Shown one piece after another: positions 30,326 to 41,376 of a stretch of DNA of 64,000 nt. The notes beneath the pieces were generated by a model that searched no databases, was not told the origin of the DNA, and was given only the letters and a program-made list of their open reading frames with translations. Position numbers and translations under genes: made by a program. The first letter of the stretch is position 1; each line of letters begins with the position of its first letter. Origin of the DNA: Rheum nobile. Lineage: Eukaryota > Streptophyta > Magnoliopsida > Caryophyllales > Polygonaceae. The DNA is taken from positions 1,612,001 to 1,676,000 of the forward strand of contig WOAB01000563.1 in assembly GCA_027886185.1 (NCBI GenBank), written 5' to 3'.

Positions 30326-33300
30326 ATGCTGCGTATAGGTTCTATGGACGTGCCGACCACACGCACCTCTCGTTCTACGGGCAACCGCAGCCCTGGACCC
30401 ATCTTCGTGGACTCCACGTCTGAGCACATCGACTCCCTTCACGCTGAGATTGACAACTTGCACGCTTCAAATGCTGAGCAAGCTGCTGAACTCGCTCACC
30501 TTCGTCGGGCCTTGAGCACCTTGACGCTGCCCACCGCTGATCCCTTGCTGAATCCTACGGCCTCCACAAGCTAGCCACGAGACCGCAAGGGGAAGGGTGT
30601 TTTGTCTACTCCGCAGGATCGCCTTCGTTCCCAAATTACAGGATACCCCACCAAGCGTGGCGACTCCCACGTCCGGTACAACCCCACCTTTGCTCAGGGG
30701 GAGGACGATTACACGTCGGATCGCTCACGTCGTAGTGTTCGCGTTTCCAAGGATCATCTCCCGTATGTCAACACCAAGAACCGACGGACCCGAGGTCGGC
30801 AACACGACCGGTATGACGATTCCGAGTCCGAGCGTGATGATGATGCTGATGATCGTAGCTCAGACCACTCCCGGGACAGCCTTGATGATCACGAGGCATA
30901 TGAGATGGAATGCCATGAGGAGTTGCGCCCTACGCGACGCGGCTACCGCCGCCACTCGCGAGACCGGCGTCGCCCGAGTCCCGGTCGACAAGGCCCACGG
31001 CGCCCTGACATTAAGGTAAAACTCCCTACCTTTTCTGGTGAATTTGATCCTCTTAAATTTCTTGATTGGAAGCAGTCTATGGAGTATGTTTTGAACCACT
31101 ACCAATACCCGGATGAGGAACGGGTTGCTAACGCCGCTCTACACTTCGACGGCGCCGCCAAGGCCTGGTGGCATCTCTTCTGCGCTGACCGTGTGCATTA
31201 CCACGAGCCTCCAATCACTTCTTGGCACCAGCTTATGCGGATCATAAGGAAGAAGTATGTCCCTGAGGACTTTACTTCCGAAATGCGCCTTAAGATACAA
31301 CTCGCTTCTCAAGGTAATCGCTCTCTCATTGACTTCTATGCTGAACTTGAAGAGTTGTCCCATAAGGCATGTATCCATCACACTGACGAGGACTTTCAGA
31401 GTATGTTCCTTCGTGGCCTGCATGAGCCCATTCGCAACCAACTCAGGGTGCTTAATATTCCGGATCTCCAAAAGTGCGCTCATACGGCACAAGAGATATG
31501 GACACAGGCTCAAGCGGCTAAGCGAGCGTCTTGGTCTCGCACCAATTCCAGGTATGCCCCCTCTAACTCGTCTGGTTCTTTTCCTTCTAATGTGCGCCCC
31601 TCTTCACAGTCCGCTCCCGCGATTACACCACCGGCGCCGGTCACTCGGCCGAGCAACACCTCGGCGCGCGTCAACGAGCCACCGCAGCGGCGTGCACCGC
31701 CCTCAGATGAACGGGCGCGTGACAAGGTCTGTTATAAGTGCCAAGGGCATGGCCACTTACAACGGGACTGCCCCAACAACAAGCGAGCTATCTTTTCAGC
31801 CCTCACCGGATACGAGTCCTTTGACGATGACACCCCGGACAGCCCTCCAGTGTTTGATTCGTACGACCAGGATGAGGAAGCAGAGAAGTTGGATGGGTAT
31901 ATTTGCAGCCCTATGGACGCTCAAGGCAACGTGCCCCTTAGCCTGGTCACTCGCCGTGTTCTTACCGCCAAAGAAGGTACCTTACTTGACCAACGTGAAA
32001 ATTTATTTCATACTAAATGTGCGGTCCAGGGTGCTTCTTTGAGTGTCATTATAGATGGTGGAAGTTGTTGCAATATCATCAATGAGAAGGTGATCACGCA
32101 CTTCAAGTTCCACACAACTCCACACCCCCAGCCTTATAGCCTACAATGGATCTCCGAGGGTGATGACTCCAATGTTGTTAAGCGTCAGTGCACTATCAAT
32201 TTCAGCATTGGCCATTACAAGGATTATGTGCTTTGTGACGTCGTTCCCATGGATGCCACCCATCTTCTCTTAGGGCGTCCTTGGCAATTCGACAAGCGTG
32301 CCCTTCATGATGGTTTTCTCAACAACTACGTCTTCATGCACAATGGGAGGAAGGTGACATTGCTTCCTATGAGCCCTCAGGAGATTATGCAGGATCACGT
32401 CGAAAGGAACCACGTCAAGGCCCTTGAACAAGCCAAGGAGAAGGCCGGCCGTGACATCCCCCAAAAATCAGCACCCAAGGCTGGCATCCAAGGCTCGTGT
32501 GAGAACCGCCTTCTTTTGGCTCGGTCCCGTGATGTCTCTCCAATCATTCAGGGAAGACTTCCTTGCTTTTTACTTGTTCCTTTCGCATGTCTTTTAAATG
32601 TTAAAGATCTTGTTGATTTACCCCCTGCAATGTCTTCTCTTTTGCAGGAATTTGAAGATGTGATGCCCGCGGAGCTGCCCGAAGGATTGCCACCCATTCG
32701 TGGTATTGAGCATCAAATCGACTTTGTCCCTGGCGCCTCTCTTCCTAACCGCGCAGCATACCGCGCGAGTCCAGAGGAGACAAAGGAATTGCAGCGCCAA
32801 GTCCAAGAGTTGATGGATAAGGGCCACGTTCGAGAGAGTTTGAGCCCCTGCGCCGTGCCGGTCATTCTTGTGCCCAAGAAGGATGGTAGTTGGCGCATGT
32901 GTGTTGATTGCCGGGCGATCAACCAAATTACGGTGAAGTATCGACACCCTATTCCTAGACTTGATGATATGCTTGATGAATTGTCTGGTGCTACCTTATT
33001 TTCCAAAATTGATCTTAAGAGCGGGTATCATCAAATTCGGATGCATGAGGGTGATGAGTGGAAAACTGCATTTAAAACTAAGTATGGCTTGTATGAGTGG
33101 TTGGTTATGCCTTTTGGTTTGACCAATGCCCCTAGTACTTTTATGCGGTTGATGAACCATGTGTTACGTGCTTACTTAGGGAAATTTGTGGTTGTCTACT
33201 TTGATGATATCCTTGTTTACAGCAGGTCTTTGGATGAGCATGTTGAGCATCTTAGGAAGGTCTTAGAGTGTCTTAGACGGGAGAAACTTTATGCTAACCT

Positions 33301-35551
33301 GAGTAAATGTTCTTTTTGCTCGGATTCCACTATTTTTCTTGGTTTTGTGGTGTGCAAGGATGGGCTGCAGGTTGACCAGGAAAAGGTTCGCGCCATACAA
33401 GAATGGCCACGCCCTACTACACCAACCATGGTGCGGTCCTTTTTGGGCTTGGCTGGCTTCTATCGCCGCTTTGTGCGTGATTTCTCCACCATTGCAGCCC
33501 CGCTTCATGAGCTTACAAAGAAGGCAGCGTCTATTGAGTGGACGACCGCACATGAGACCGCCTTCATCACTTTGAAGGACCGATTGTGCAACGCTCCCTT
33601 GCTGAAATTACCGGACTTCTCCAAGACCTTTGAGGTGGAGTGTGACGCTTCTCATCACAGAATTGGAGGAGTTTTGCTGCAGGATAGGCGCCCCATTGCA
33701 TACTTCAGCGAGAAACTCACCGGCGCCCAGCTCAACTACCCCACGTACGACAAGGAGCTCTATGCTCTTATTCGGGTGTTGAAGACTTGGCAACACTACC
33801 TATGGCCCAAGGAGTTCGTCATTCACTCATACTATGAGGCGTTGAAGTATTTGAAGAGTCAGTACAACCTCAACCGTCGCCATGCCCGCTGGGTGGAATT
33901 CATGGAGACCTTCCCCTACGTAGTCAAATACAAGAAGGGCAAAGAGAATGTGGTTGCTGACGCCCTTTCTCGCAGGTATGTATTACTTACCCACCTTGAT
34001 GCTTCTATCTTAGGCTTCTCTTTGATTAAAGATGTCTATATGCATGACGTTGACTTTGCTGAAATCTTTAAAACATGCATGAACATTGGAGAGTGTAATG
34101 GGTTCTATATTGATAATGGCTACCTTTTCAAGGCAGGGAAACTTTGCATCCCTAAAACATCTATGTGTAGGTTGCTCATTCAGGAAGCTCATGAGGGTAG
34201 AGGTCATTTTGGTATCCCTAAAACCTTGGGTGCATTAAAGGAACATTTCTATTGGCCTAAAATGTTGCATCATGTTACACGTTTTTGCAAGGCTTGTGTT
34301 ACTTGTATGCATGCTAAGTCTAGATCGAGTCCCCAAGGATTGTATACCCCTTTGCCTATTCCGGATGTTCCATGGGAAGATATTAGTATGGACTTTATCA
34401 CTGGTTTGCCCATGTCTAAGAAGGGGAGGGACTCGATATTTGTGGTAGTTGATAGGTTTTCTAAGATGGCTCACTTCATTGCATGCAAGACTACTAACAA
34501 TGCTTCTGAGATCGCTTCATTATTTTTTGAGCATGTTGTTAAGCTGCATGGTATTCCTAGGAGTATAGTGTCTGATCGTGATGCTAAATTTGTGAGTTAT
34601 TTCTGGAAATCTTTATGGGCCAAATTGGGGACTAAGTTGTTGTTCTCTACTAGTTATCACCCCCAGACTGATGGCCAAACAGAAGTTACTAATAGGACTA
34701 AGTTGTTGTTGTTCTCTACTAGTTATCACCCCCAGACTGATGGCCAAACAGAAGTTACTAATAGGACTTTGGGTGCTCTATTGCGTACTATGTTAAAGTC
34801 TAACCTCCGCAAGTGGGAAGAGTGCTTGCCTTTTGTTGAATTTGCTTATAACAGGTCGATGCATTCGGCGATGCAGCGGACTCCCTTCCAGGTGGTCTAC
34901 GGCCTCAATCCGCTCACCCCATTGGATCTCATACCACGGCCATTGAAGGAAAAGGAAAGCTTGAAGGGAGTGGAGAGTGCGGACCAGGTCAAGGCCCTCC
35001 ATGAACGGATGAGACAGCAGCTGGAGCGGAGATCCGAGCAAGTAGCTGCCCAACGCAACAAAAATCGCCGCCCGGTTGCTTATGAGCCCGGCGACTTGGT
35101 GTGGCTGCATTTGCGCAAGGAACGCTTTCCATTGAAGTGACGCCACAAACTGGACGCGCGAGGTGATGGTCCTTTCCAGGTACTACAACGCCTTGGGACC
35201 AATGCCTATCGCTTGGAGTTACCCGATGACTATGACACGCACCCGACGTTCAACGTCGCTGACCTTGCTCCTTATACTCCTCCTGCTTTTGACGACGAGG
35301 ACGAAGCGAGGACGCTTCGCAGCCAAGAAGGGGAGATTGATAGCTCCATAACTCCCTTGATGATGGCGCAGGACGAAGAGGACGCAATGAAGTTGCGCTC
35401 GGCTGGTCCGATGACAAGAGCCCGCGCCAGAGCCATGGAACGAGCCACACAATCCTTAGTCTCACGGGCTTACGCAAGTGATACGGGTTCATCTAGTCCT
35501 AAATGGGTCCTCCTCGTGACCTATGAAGGCTTAGGTGGGGCCTCATCCTAA
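30326..35551 (+). pseudogene. gypsy gag-pol polyprotein with two premature stops
   Basis: One frame runs from ATG 30326 (or 30344) to TAA 35551, cut by TAG at 30572-30574 and TGA at 35138-35140; the part between is 1,512 codons. In order: gag; CCHC knuckle CYKCQGHGHLQRDC (~31729); protease with IIDGGS (~32050); reverse transcriptase with VPKKDGSWRMCVDCRAIN, FSKIDLKSGYHQI, YFDDILVY (~33198); RNase H with CDASH (~33640); integrase HHCC finger (~34190-34310) and DD35E core. RNase H has HSYYEAL where gypsy elements have HSDHE, changing a catalytic Asp. The integrase core carries a 22-23-residue tandem duplication (34631-34765). No chromodomain. The last ~70 codons lie in the 3' LTR. Confidence 0.93.
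34631..34765 (+). repeat. tandem duplication inside the integrase core
   Basis: Unit 1 (34631-34696, 66 bp) and unit 2 (34697-34765, 69 bp) differ only by one extra TTG triplet in the second. Both encode the segment with STSYHPQTDGQTEVTNR, so the catalytic Glu motif is present twice in frame. The first Glu keeps the D-35-E spacing. Confidence 0.95.
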
Positions 35552-36230
35552 TCGACCCCACCAAGAAGACGAAGATGACGAGTTCGCGGAAGCGGAGCAA
35601 CAGTGAAGAACTCGGCCCAGAACTCGACCGAGTTCTGGACCGAGTTGTCGATGAAATTGCCGTGCCCAACCGAGTTGCTGCTACAGTGAAGAACTCAGCC
35701 CAGAACTCGACCGAGTTCTGGACCGAGTTGTCGGCGAATTTCCGTTTCTGCTCGAGTTGCATTTACAGACAACAACTCGGCCGAGTTCTGGACCAAGTCA
35801 CGGCCGCGTCAGCGAAGCCACTTCGTCGTCTCTTCGTTTGCTGAACAATTTTAATATTATTTTTATGTTATTTTATTTGACCTATTTAAACACTTGAAAC
35901 CCTAGTTTGTATTCTTTACGTTGGATTTTAGTTTACAAGTTGAGTTCGCTCCTTAGAAGTTGAGTACGCTCCTTCCTTGAATCCTAACGTCAACCCTTCG
36001 ATCTCCGGATCAACCTATCCCATAGCTCGTCGCTTCGAGCAAATCATTCACCGTCTCTTCGGTACTCAAGGTCATCTCTTTGACCTCTTCGTCATCTCTT
36101 TGACGCGTTAGAAAGGGTTATCTCTTTAACCCTAGGAAAGCCATCACTTTGGCTACGGAGGAGAAGATTCAACCTAGCTTGAGGAGTCAAGATCCTACAT
36201 CGCGACATCGCCCAGGGGTTGTTCGCATCA
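35338..36230 (+). repeat. 3' LTR of the complete gypsy element
   Basis: 893 bp, starting TGATAGCTCC after the polypurine tract and ending TTCGCATCA. It lacks 12 bp of the third hairpin repeat present in the 5' LTR. Confidence 0.9.
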
Positions 36231-36411
36231 ACAGGCCATGGACTCACATGGGTCCTGTGGGCTGTGAACCACCCAACCAGTCCCTCAGTCGGAGCACGCC
36301 GGCTGGCGAGGCCTAGCCCAACCAAGAACGTCATGGGCTGCAGCCCATACACCCCAACCTGCAAGGGCCTATTAGGCTTTAATTGCAGGATGTTGCCAGG
36401 GGGGATCGATT
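36231..36411 (-). mobile_element. SINE copy C, split by the gypsy element
   Basis: Continues the SINE begun at 28525-28560 after the ACAGG duplication. On the minus strand it keeps the body and part of the head (GATCCCCCC), then stops at GATTCCCAATTCC where it joins copy D. Confidence 0.65.
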
Positions 36412-36577
36412 CCCAATTCCATGCGATTCTTGGTGGACCCCACAGGCCATGGACTCACCTGGGTCCTGTGGGCTGTGAACCACCCAGCCAGTCCCTCAGT
36501 CGGAGCACTCCGGCTGGCGAGGCCTAGCCCAACCAAGAACGCCATGGGCTGTAGCCCATACACCCCAACATGCAAGG
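36412..36577 (-). mobile_element. SINE copy D, head-truncated
   Basis: Minus-strand SINE body from GCGATTCTTGGTGGACC to CCCCAACATGCAAGG, without the tRNA-like head. It is joined head-to-head to copy E, forming an inverted pair with arms of about 150 bp. Confidence 0.65.
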
Positions 36578-36845
36578 GTGCAGTGTAGTTGGTTGGCATA
36601 TCTCCCATGGAATTGGGAATATGTCAAAGGTCAGGGGTTCGATCCCCCCTGGCAACATCCTGCAATTAAAGCCTAATAGGCCCTTGCAGGTTAGGGTGTA
36701 TGGGCTGCAGCCCATGGCGTTCTTGGTCGGGCTAGGCCTCGCCAGCCGGCGTGCTCCGACTGAGGGACTGGCTGGGTGGTTCACAGCCCACAGGACCCAG
36801 GTGAGTCCATGGCCTGTGGGGTCCACCAAGAATCGCATCATAAAG
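36578..36845 (+). mobile_element. tRNA-derived SINE, copy E
   Basis: Full SINE in plus orientation: A-box-like TAGTTGGTTGGC (36586-36597), B-box GGTTCGATCCC (36636-36646), body, and end AAGAATCGCATCATAAAG near 36845. Best reference copy in the window. Confidence 0.65.
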
Positions 36846-37330
36846 CATGTGTGAAACACGGGCAGAACTACCTATACGTTGCTACATCTTATTGGGTCCA
36901 AAAATAACTTTGGTCCAATACACGGGCCGACAACCTAGTTCATAGAGGGTTTTGGGCCCATTGGCCCTTTAAGAGTTTTCAATTAATAAAATGGACCCCT
37001 ACTAGTTTTTATGTATTTTTCCTACCCCCTACTAACTTATTTTATTATTATTTTTCCTCCATCTTCTTTGTTTTTTCTCTCTCTAAAATATTGTTTTTTG
37101 GGGTTTAAAGGGTAGGGTTTAGGGGATAGGGAGTAGGGTTTAGGGAGAGGGAGAGGGGTCTATTTTTGCTAAGGGTCCATTAGTTTAAAAAAAGGTTTGT
37201 CAAAGGGTCATTTACCTAACTCACCGCTAGTTCATATGAATGGGGTTTAATAGTGTCACACTTCGACAATTGGAATGGCAATCCCGCTGAAAACCACATG
37301 AACCTGGCAAAACGAATGGAGCGCGTGTTA
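36846..37330. other. intergenic stretch without identified features
   Basis: Contains GGTTTAGGG/GTAGGGTTTAGGG repeats at 37098-37150 that resemble plant telomere-type TTTAGGG units, too few and irregular to call an array. No coding potential. Confidence 0.4.
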
Positions 37331-37476
37331 GAGCATCTTTATCAAGGGGCTTTTAGGAGGGCTCTTAAATTGTTTTGATTAAAATAATATAGGAAGGGTT
37401 AAAAGCCCCTAGGAGAGTCCCTTAATATGGGGGAAATAAGGGACCGAAGCTGATGGGGCTTTTAGAGTATAGATAA

Positions 37477-37557
37477 GGGTGCGTTTGGCTGGTTAAAAAA
37501 AATTTGGCCCAACGCGTATTAAACGACATCGTTTTAGCCGGCCTACCAAACGCGGCA
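37477..37557. mobile_element. tiny Tourist-like MITE inside the Harbinger
   Basis: 81 bp between TAA at 37474-37476 and TAA at 37558-37560. The ends are GGGTGCGTTTGGCTGG and, inverted, TGCCGCGTTTGGTAGG, sharing GCGTTTGG. The 3-bp TAA duplication and TTTGG terminus resemble Tourist elements. A GC-rich non-coding tract (37575-37650) follows. Confidence 0.5.
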
Positions 37558-38241
37558 TAATTTTTTTTTATTGAGCGCCACGCGTCGCGCTGCGATTGGC
37601 GCGCGCGAGCGCGCCCGATGCGTGACGCGTGGCGATGTAACCGACGGCCAGGATTAATTCCTGTCCGTTCGGTATTTTAAAAAAAAAATAATTTATGAAA
37701 AAAATACAGGTTAAAAAAAATCATAATTCTAGTTACATTTTTATCTATCTATAGACATCCATTTTGGAAATATTTGGTAGATTTAATTTTTTTTTTATGT
37801 ATTTTGGATATCATTAAGTGAAAATAAATTATTTTATTATTACTTTTGGTGGTTTAAAATAAAATAAGTATCAATTAAATTTTTTCATATAAAAATGACA
37901 TCATAAAGAAATTTTATAGATTTTATATATGAATTTTGATTCTTTTTTATATAATTTAGTCCAAATAAACCATATTATCATTATTTAGAATAATTTAAAT
38001 TATAATAATTACTGAAATTAAACTTTGGTGGGAGAGTCATTGTAGGATTGATTATAAAAATGACATCATATCAATTGATATTATGACAAAGGATATAGAT
38101 AATGAGAATTGATTTAGTTAAAAAATGTATTTTTTGGCTATAAATAAGATGTATTGGTGACCTCCAAAATCACACCTTCCTCACTCATTCCTCTCTTCTC
38201 AATCTCTCATTTATCTCTTCTAATCTCTCATTCCTCTCATC

Positions 38242-38810
38242 ATGGATCAAAACCAAGGTGACTTCTCAAATAATTTTCAAGATTTGTCATTAGATCCTTA
38301 TGATCCGTATAATACACAGTATTATACACAAATCCTTCAAAATCCACAAACTCAAAGCTCGGGAAGTGCCGCAAGCTCAAAAAGATCGAGGTCTGATATG
38401 GAAGATGACTCTTCTAATCAAAGTACTCCAACGAGTGCTTTCACTGGGGTTTTTCAACGTCCAGAGGGTATAAAGGCGGCTAAGAGAAAGGGGAAAAAGT
38501 GGCATCCACAAGTTGGGCCGAAGATGATGAGCAACTTAAGGAGCTCACGAGAGAAAAATTGGCCATGTGTAAGAGAGCACGTGAATTGGAGATGGAAAAG
38601 GTGACAATGAAGAGGGAGAAGCAAGCACGGTTTCCTCAAGTCAAGAATATTGAGTTGGAAATCAAGAATATTGAGTTGGAACAGAAGAAGATCGGCGTCG
38701 AGGATAAGAACAGGAAGTGGGGGATGCTCCAATATCTTATGAGTCAAACTAATCTTCCACCGGAGGGAGAAGCTCTCAAGATAACGTTGATGCAAGAATT
38801 AAGTGGTTAA
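38242..38810 (+). pseudogene. Harbinger ORF1 (DNA-binding partner), truncated and frameshifted
   Basis: The frame from ATG 38242 encodes a Gln/Asn/Ser-rich start, then a RSRSDMEDDSSNQ linker and RPEGIKAAKRKGKK, typical of the NAM-associated C-terminal part of Harbinger ORF1 proteins. At about 38500 the frame shifts; the other frame continues SWAEDDEQLKELTREKLAMCKRARELEMEK to 38810, a coiled coil. The Myb/trihelix domain that would normally lie in the first half is missing. This protein helps the transposase bind DNA and enter the nucleus; this copy is unlikely to work. Confidence 0.75.
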
Positions 38811-38869
38811 GTATATCCATGAACTCATTAAGAAGATTTCTTTGTAGTATTTCAATCTAGTTATGTATC

Positions 38870-38972
38870 TTTCAATCTTGTAATGCATATTTCAATATTG
38901 TAATGCATATTTCGATCTTGTAATGCATCTTTCGATCTTGTAATGCATCTTTTGATCTTGTAATGCACTTTA
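38870..38972. repeat. ~20-bp tandem repeat downstream of Harbinger ORF1
   Basis: TTGTAATGCAT(C/A)TTTC(G/A)AT and close variants repeat about five times. Confidence 0.75.
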
Positions 38973-39103
38973 CTTAATGTAATCATGTTTTCAATATTGT
39001 GGTCCAAAATCATAAAGATGCTTTAATGATAGCAAACATAGCATGTGACATTTCTGATATCTAGCAGATTTTCAAACATAGCATGTGACATTTCTGACAT
39101 TTT

Positions 39104-39470
39104 GTTTTTTGGACTAAGCATAAAGATGCTTTAATGATAGCAAATTTTATGGTCCAAAATCATGCAGAGAAAGCCATGTGATACCATGCTTTATTGAATT
39201 TTTGACTAAGCATAAAGATGCTTTAGTGGAGTTGGCATCTAGTAGATTTTCAAACATAGCATGTGACATTTCTAATATTTCGTTTTTTGGACTAAGCATA
39301 AAGATGCTTTAATGATAACAAATTTTGTGGTCCAAAATCATGCAGAGAAAGCCATGTGATACCATGCTTTATTGAATTTTTGACTAAGCATAAAGATGAT
39401 TTAGTGGAGTTGGCATCTAGTAGATTTTCAAACATAGCATGTGACATTTCTGACATTTCATTTTTTGGAC
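39104..39470. repeat. ~180-bp tandem repeat in the Harbinger interior
   Basis: Two nearly identical units begin TTTTTTGGACTAAGCATAAA at about 39104 and 39283, with a third partial start near 39461. Each contains CATGCAGAGAAAGCCATGTG and GTTGGCATCTAGTAG blocks. Shorter pieces extend left to 39000. Confidence 0.85.
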
Positions 39471-39589
39471 TAAGCATAAAAATGCTTTAATGGGTTGGCA
39501 TTTGTTAGATTTTTAGAGATCTATATAAGTGAGGATAAACAATGGCTTAGATCACTCATCAAATATCTTACAAACTTTACTCTCTAAAA

Positions 39590-40939
39590 ATGTCTAGTTC
39601 ATCCTCAAACTAAAATCCTTTCCTTTCTAGCGATAGCTCTGAACATGGTGAGTACCAGAGAATGGTACAAGAAGCTATTGATGCGTGTAATGCACTTGAA
39701 GAACGTGTTCAACATCGCAAAAACAATGCACAACCAGAAAGTTCACAAAGGCGACGTCGTCGGGCCAATATTGAAATAGGAAGGGAAAAGGGCTATGAGC
39801 AGCTTTACAAAGATTATTTCTCTGATCAACCCACTTATCCAGATGCTATGTTCCGACGTAGGTTCAGAATGAGCAAAGAAGTTTTCAAGCGCATTGTAGA
39901 AAGACTGGAGAATGGAATGGAGTACTTTCAACAAAGGCCAGATGCATCAGGTAGGCTTAGTATATCTACACTACAAAAATGTTGTAGTTTCATACGTATG
40001 TTGGCTTATGGAACTGCTTCTCATGCTTGTGATGAGTATATTCGTATTTCTGAAGGAACCGCAAGGCAATGCTTAGAGCATTTTGTTGATGGAATAATTA
40101 TATTTTTTGGTGATGAGTATCTTAGGCGTCCCAACTCGACAGACATACAACGTCTACTAAGTGTCGGAGAGTCTCGTGGATTTCCTAGGATGTTGGGTAG
40201 CATCGATTGTATGCATTGGGGGTGGAAAAATTGTCCAACTGCATGGAAAGGTCAATATGCTCATGGAGATCATAGTCATCCAACAATCATTTTGGAGGGT
40301 GTAGCATCATACGACCTGTGGTTTTGGCATGCATTTTTTGGGGTACCAGGTACGGCTAATGATATTAATGTTCTTGATCGATCTCTTGTTTTTGATGAAG
40401 TTCTGCATGGTAAAGCTCCAAACGTGAATTTCACGGTGAATGGAAATGAATACAACATGGGATATTATCTCGCTGATGGCATCTACTCGTGTTGGGCGAC
40501 ATTTGTCCAATCAATTCGGCTCCCTCAAGGTGATAAAGCCAAGTTGTTTGCCCAACATCAAGAGTCCGTTCGTAAAGATGTGGAGAGGGCGTTTGGAGTG
40601 TTGCAATCTCAATTCGCTATAGTTCGCAAACCAGCACTCTCTTGGGATTTTGAAAAGCTTGGAAAGATAATGAGGGCTTGCATCATTCTACATAATATGA
40701 TCGTAGAAGATGAAAGAGATTCTTACACCCATCATGGATACGAAATCCCACAATTCGATGAAGGACTAAGTAGAGAGTCTACATCAGTGGTTAACCCGGA
40801 TTGCACATACTTCAATGATAGGCCAAAGATTATGAACAATTTAATCACGAGGAGGGCTCGACTTCGGGATAGAACTATACATCACCAGCTTAAGGAAGAT
40901 TTGAAGGAACACATTTGGCAACGATATGGCAGTAATTAG
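39590..40939 (+). pseudogene. Harbinger DDE transposase with an early stop
   Basis: The frame from ATG 39590 meets TAA at 39611-39613 (codon 8) and is then open to 40939; from the internal ATG 39662 it encodes 425 residues. Motifs of the plant transposon/DDE family are in place: GSIDCMHW with the first Asp (~residue 182 from 39662), PGTANDINVL with the second Asp (~233) and KDVERAFGVLQ with the Glu (~308). The N-terminal FRMSKEVFKRI helix-turn-helix region and C-terminal KIMRACIILHNMI block are also present. The enzyme excises and inserts DNA at TTA/TAA sites. Re-initiation at 39662 could give a nearly full protein, so activity is not excluded. Confidence 0.88.
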
Positions 40940-41376
40940 ATTGTTTCGGTGTGATGTGTTTCTTTTTATTATTAAGTCATGTATCGTCTGATGTTTGTCG
41001 TTAAATTCGGTCATTTGCTTAAGTTTATGTTGTTTTATCGTGTGTATTTTCTTAAATTTATGCATTGCTCGTTTGTTGTTTTTTAATATATGTATGATTC
41101 TCATTTGTCTTTGATTTTTTTATATTCGTTCTTAATTCTAGATTAATAATATGACAATTAAATTAAAATTTCTTTATTCAATTTTATATAAAATGGTGTA
41201 TACTTGTAATTTAATAATATAATATAAAAAGGATATATTGGTAATTACATAAATATGAAGGGGTATAATTATAAATCATAATTAAATTAAAAGCCCCCTA
41301 AAAGCCCATTGATAAAATTCAATTTTTACATAGGGGCTTTTAGCCATAAAATTTGGCTAAAAGCCTCATGAAAAGC

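Larger units (their letters stand above)
28561..36230 (+). mobile_element. complete Ty3/gypsy retrotransposon
   Basis: Two LTRs (28561-29465 and 35338-36230), a primer site, a gag-pol frame with protease, reverse transcriptase, RNase H and integrase in Ty3/gypsy order, and a polypurine tract (AGAAGGGGAGAT). It is flanked by the 5-bp duplication ACAGG (28556-28560, 36231-36235). I count about 14 substitutions and one 12-bp gap between the LTRs, so insertion is fairly recent. Two in-frame stops, a duplicated integrase segment and an altered RNase H residue suggest it is not autonomous. Confidence 0.95.

Noticed and set aside
30597..31019. 140-codon frame overlapping the gypsy gag, and other long shadows at 31257-32042 and 33339-33575
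   Set aside because: They lie in other frames of a clear gag-pol coding region and show no protein resemblance.
36586..36646. tRNA gene in the SINE
   Set aside because: The boxes continue into a repeated ~190-bp body and the unit recurs in inverted copies, as expected of a SINE.
37098..37150. interstitial telomere repeat
   Set aside because: Only a few irregular GGGTTTAGGG units; not enough for an array.
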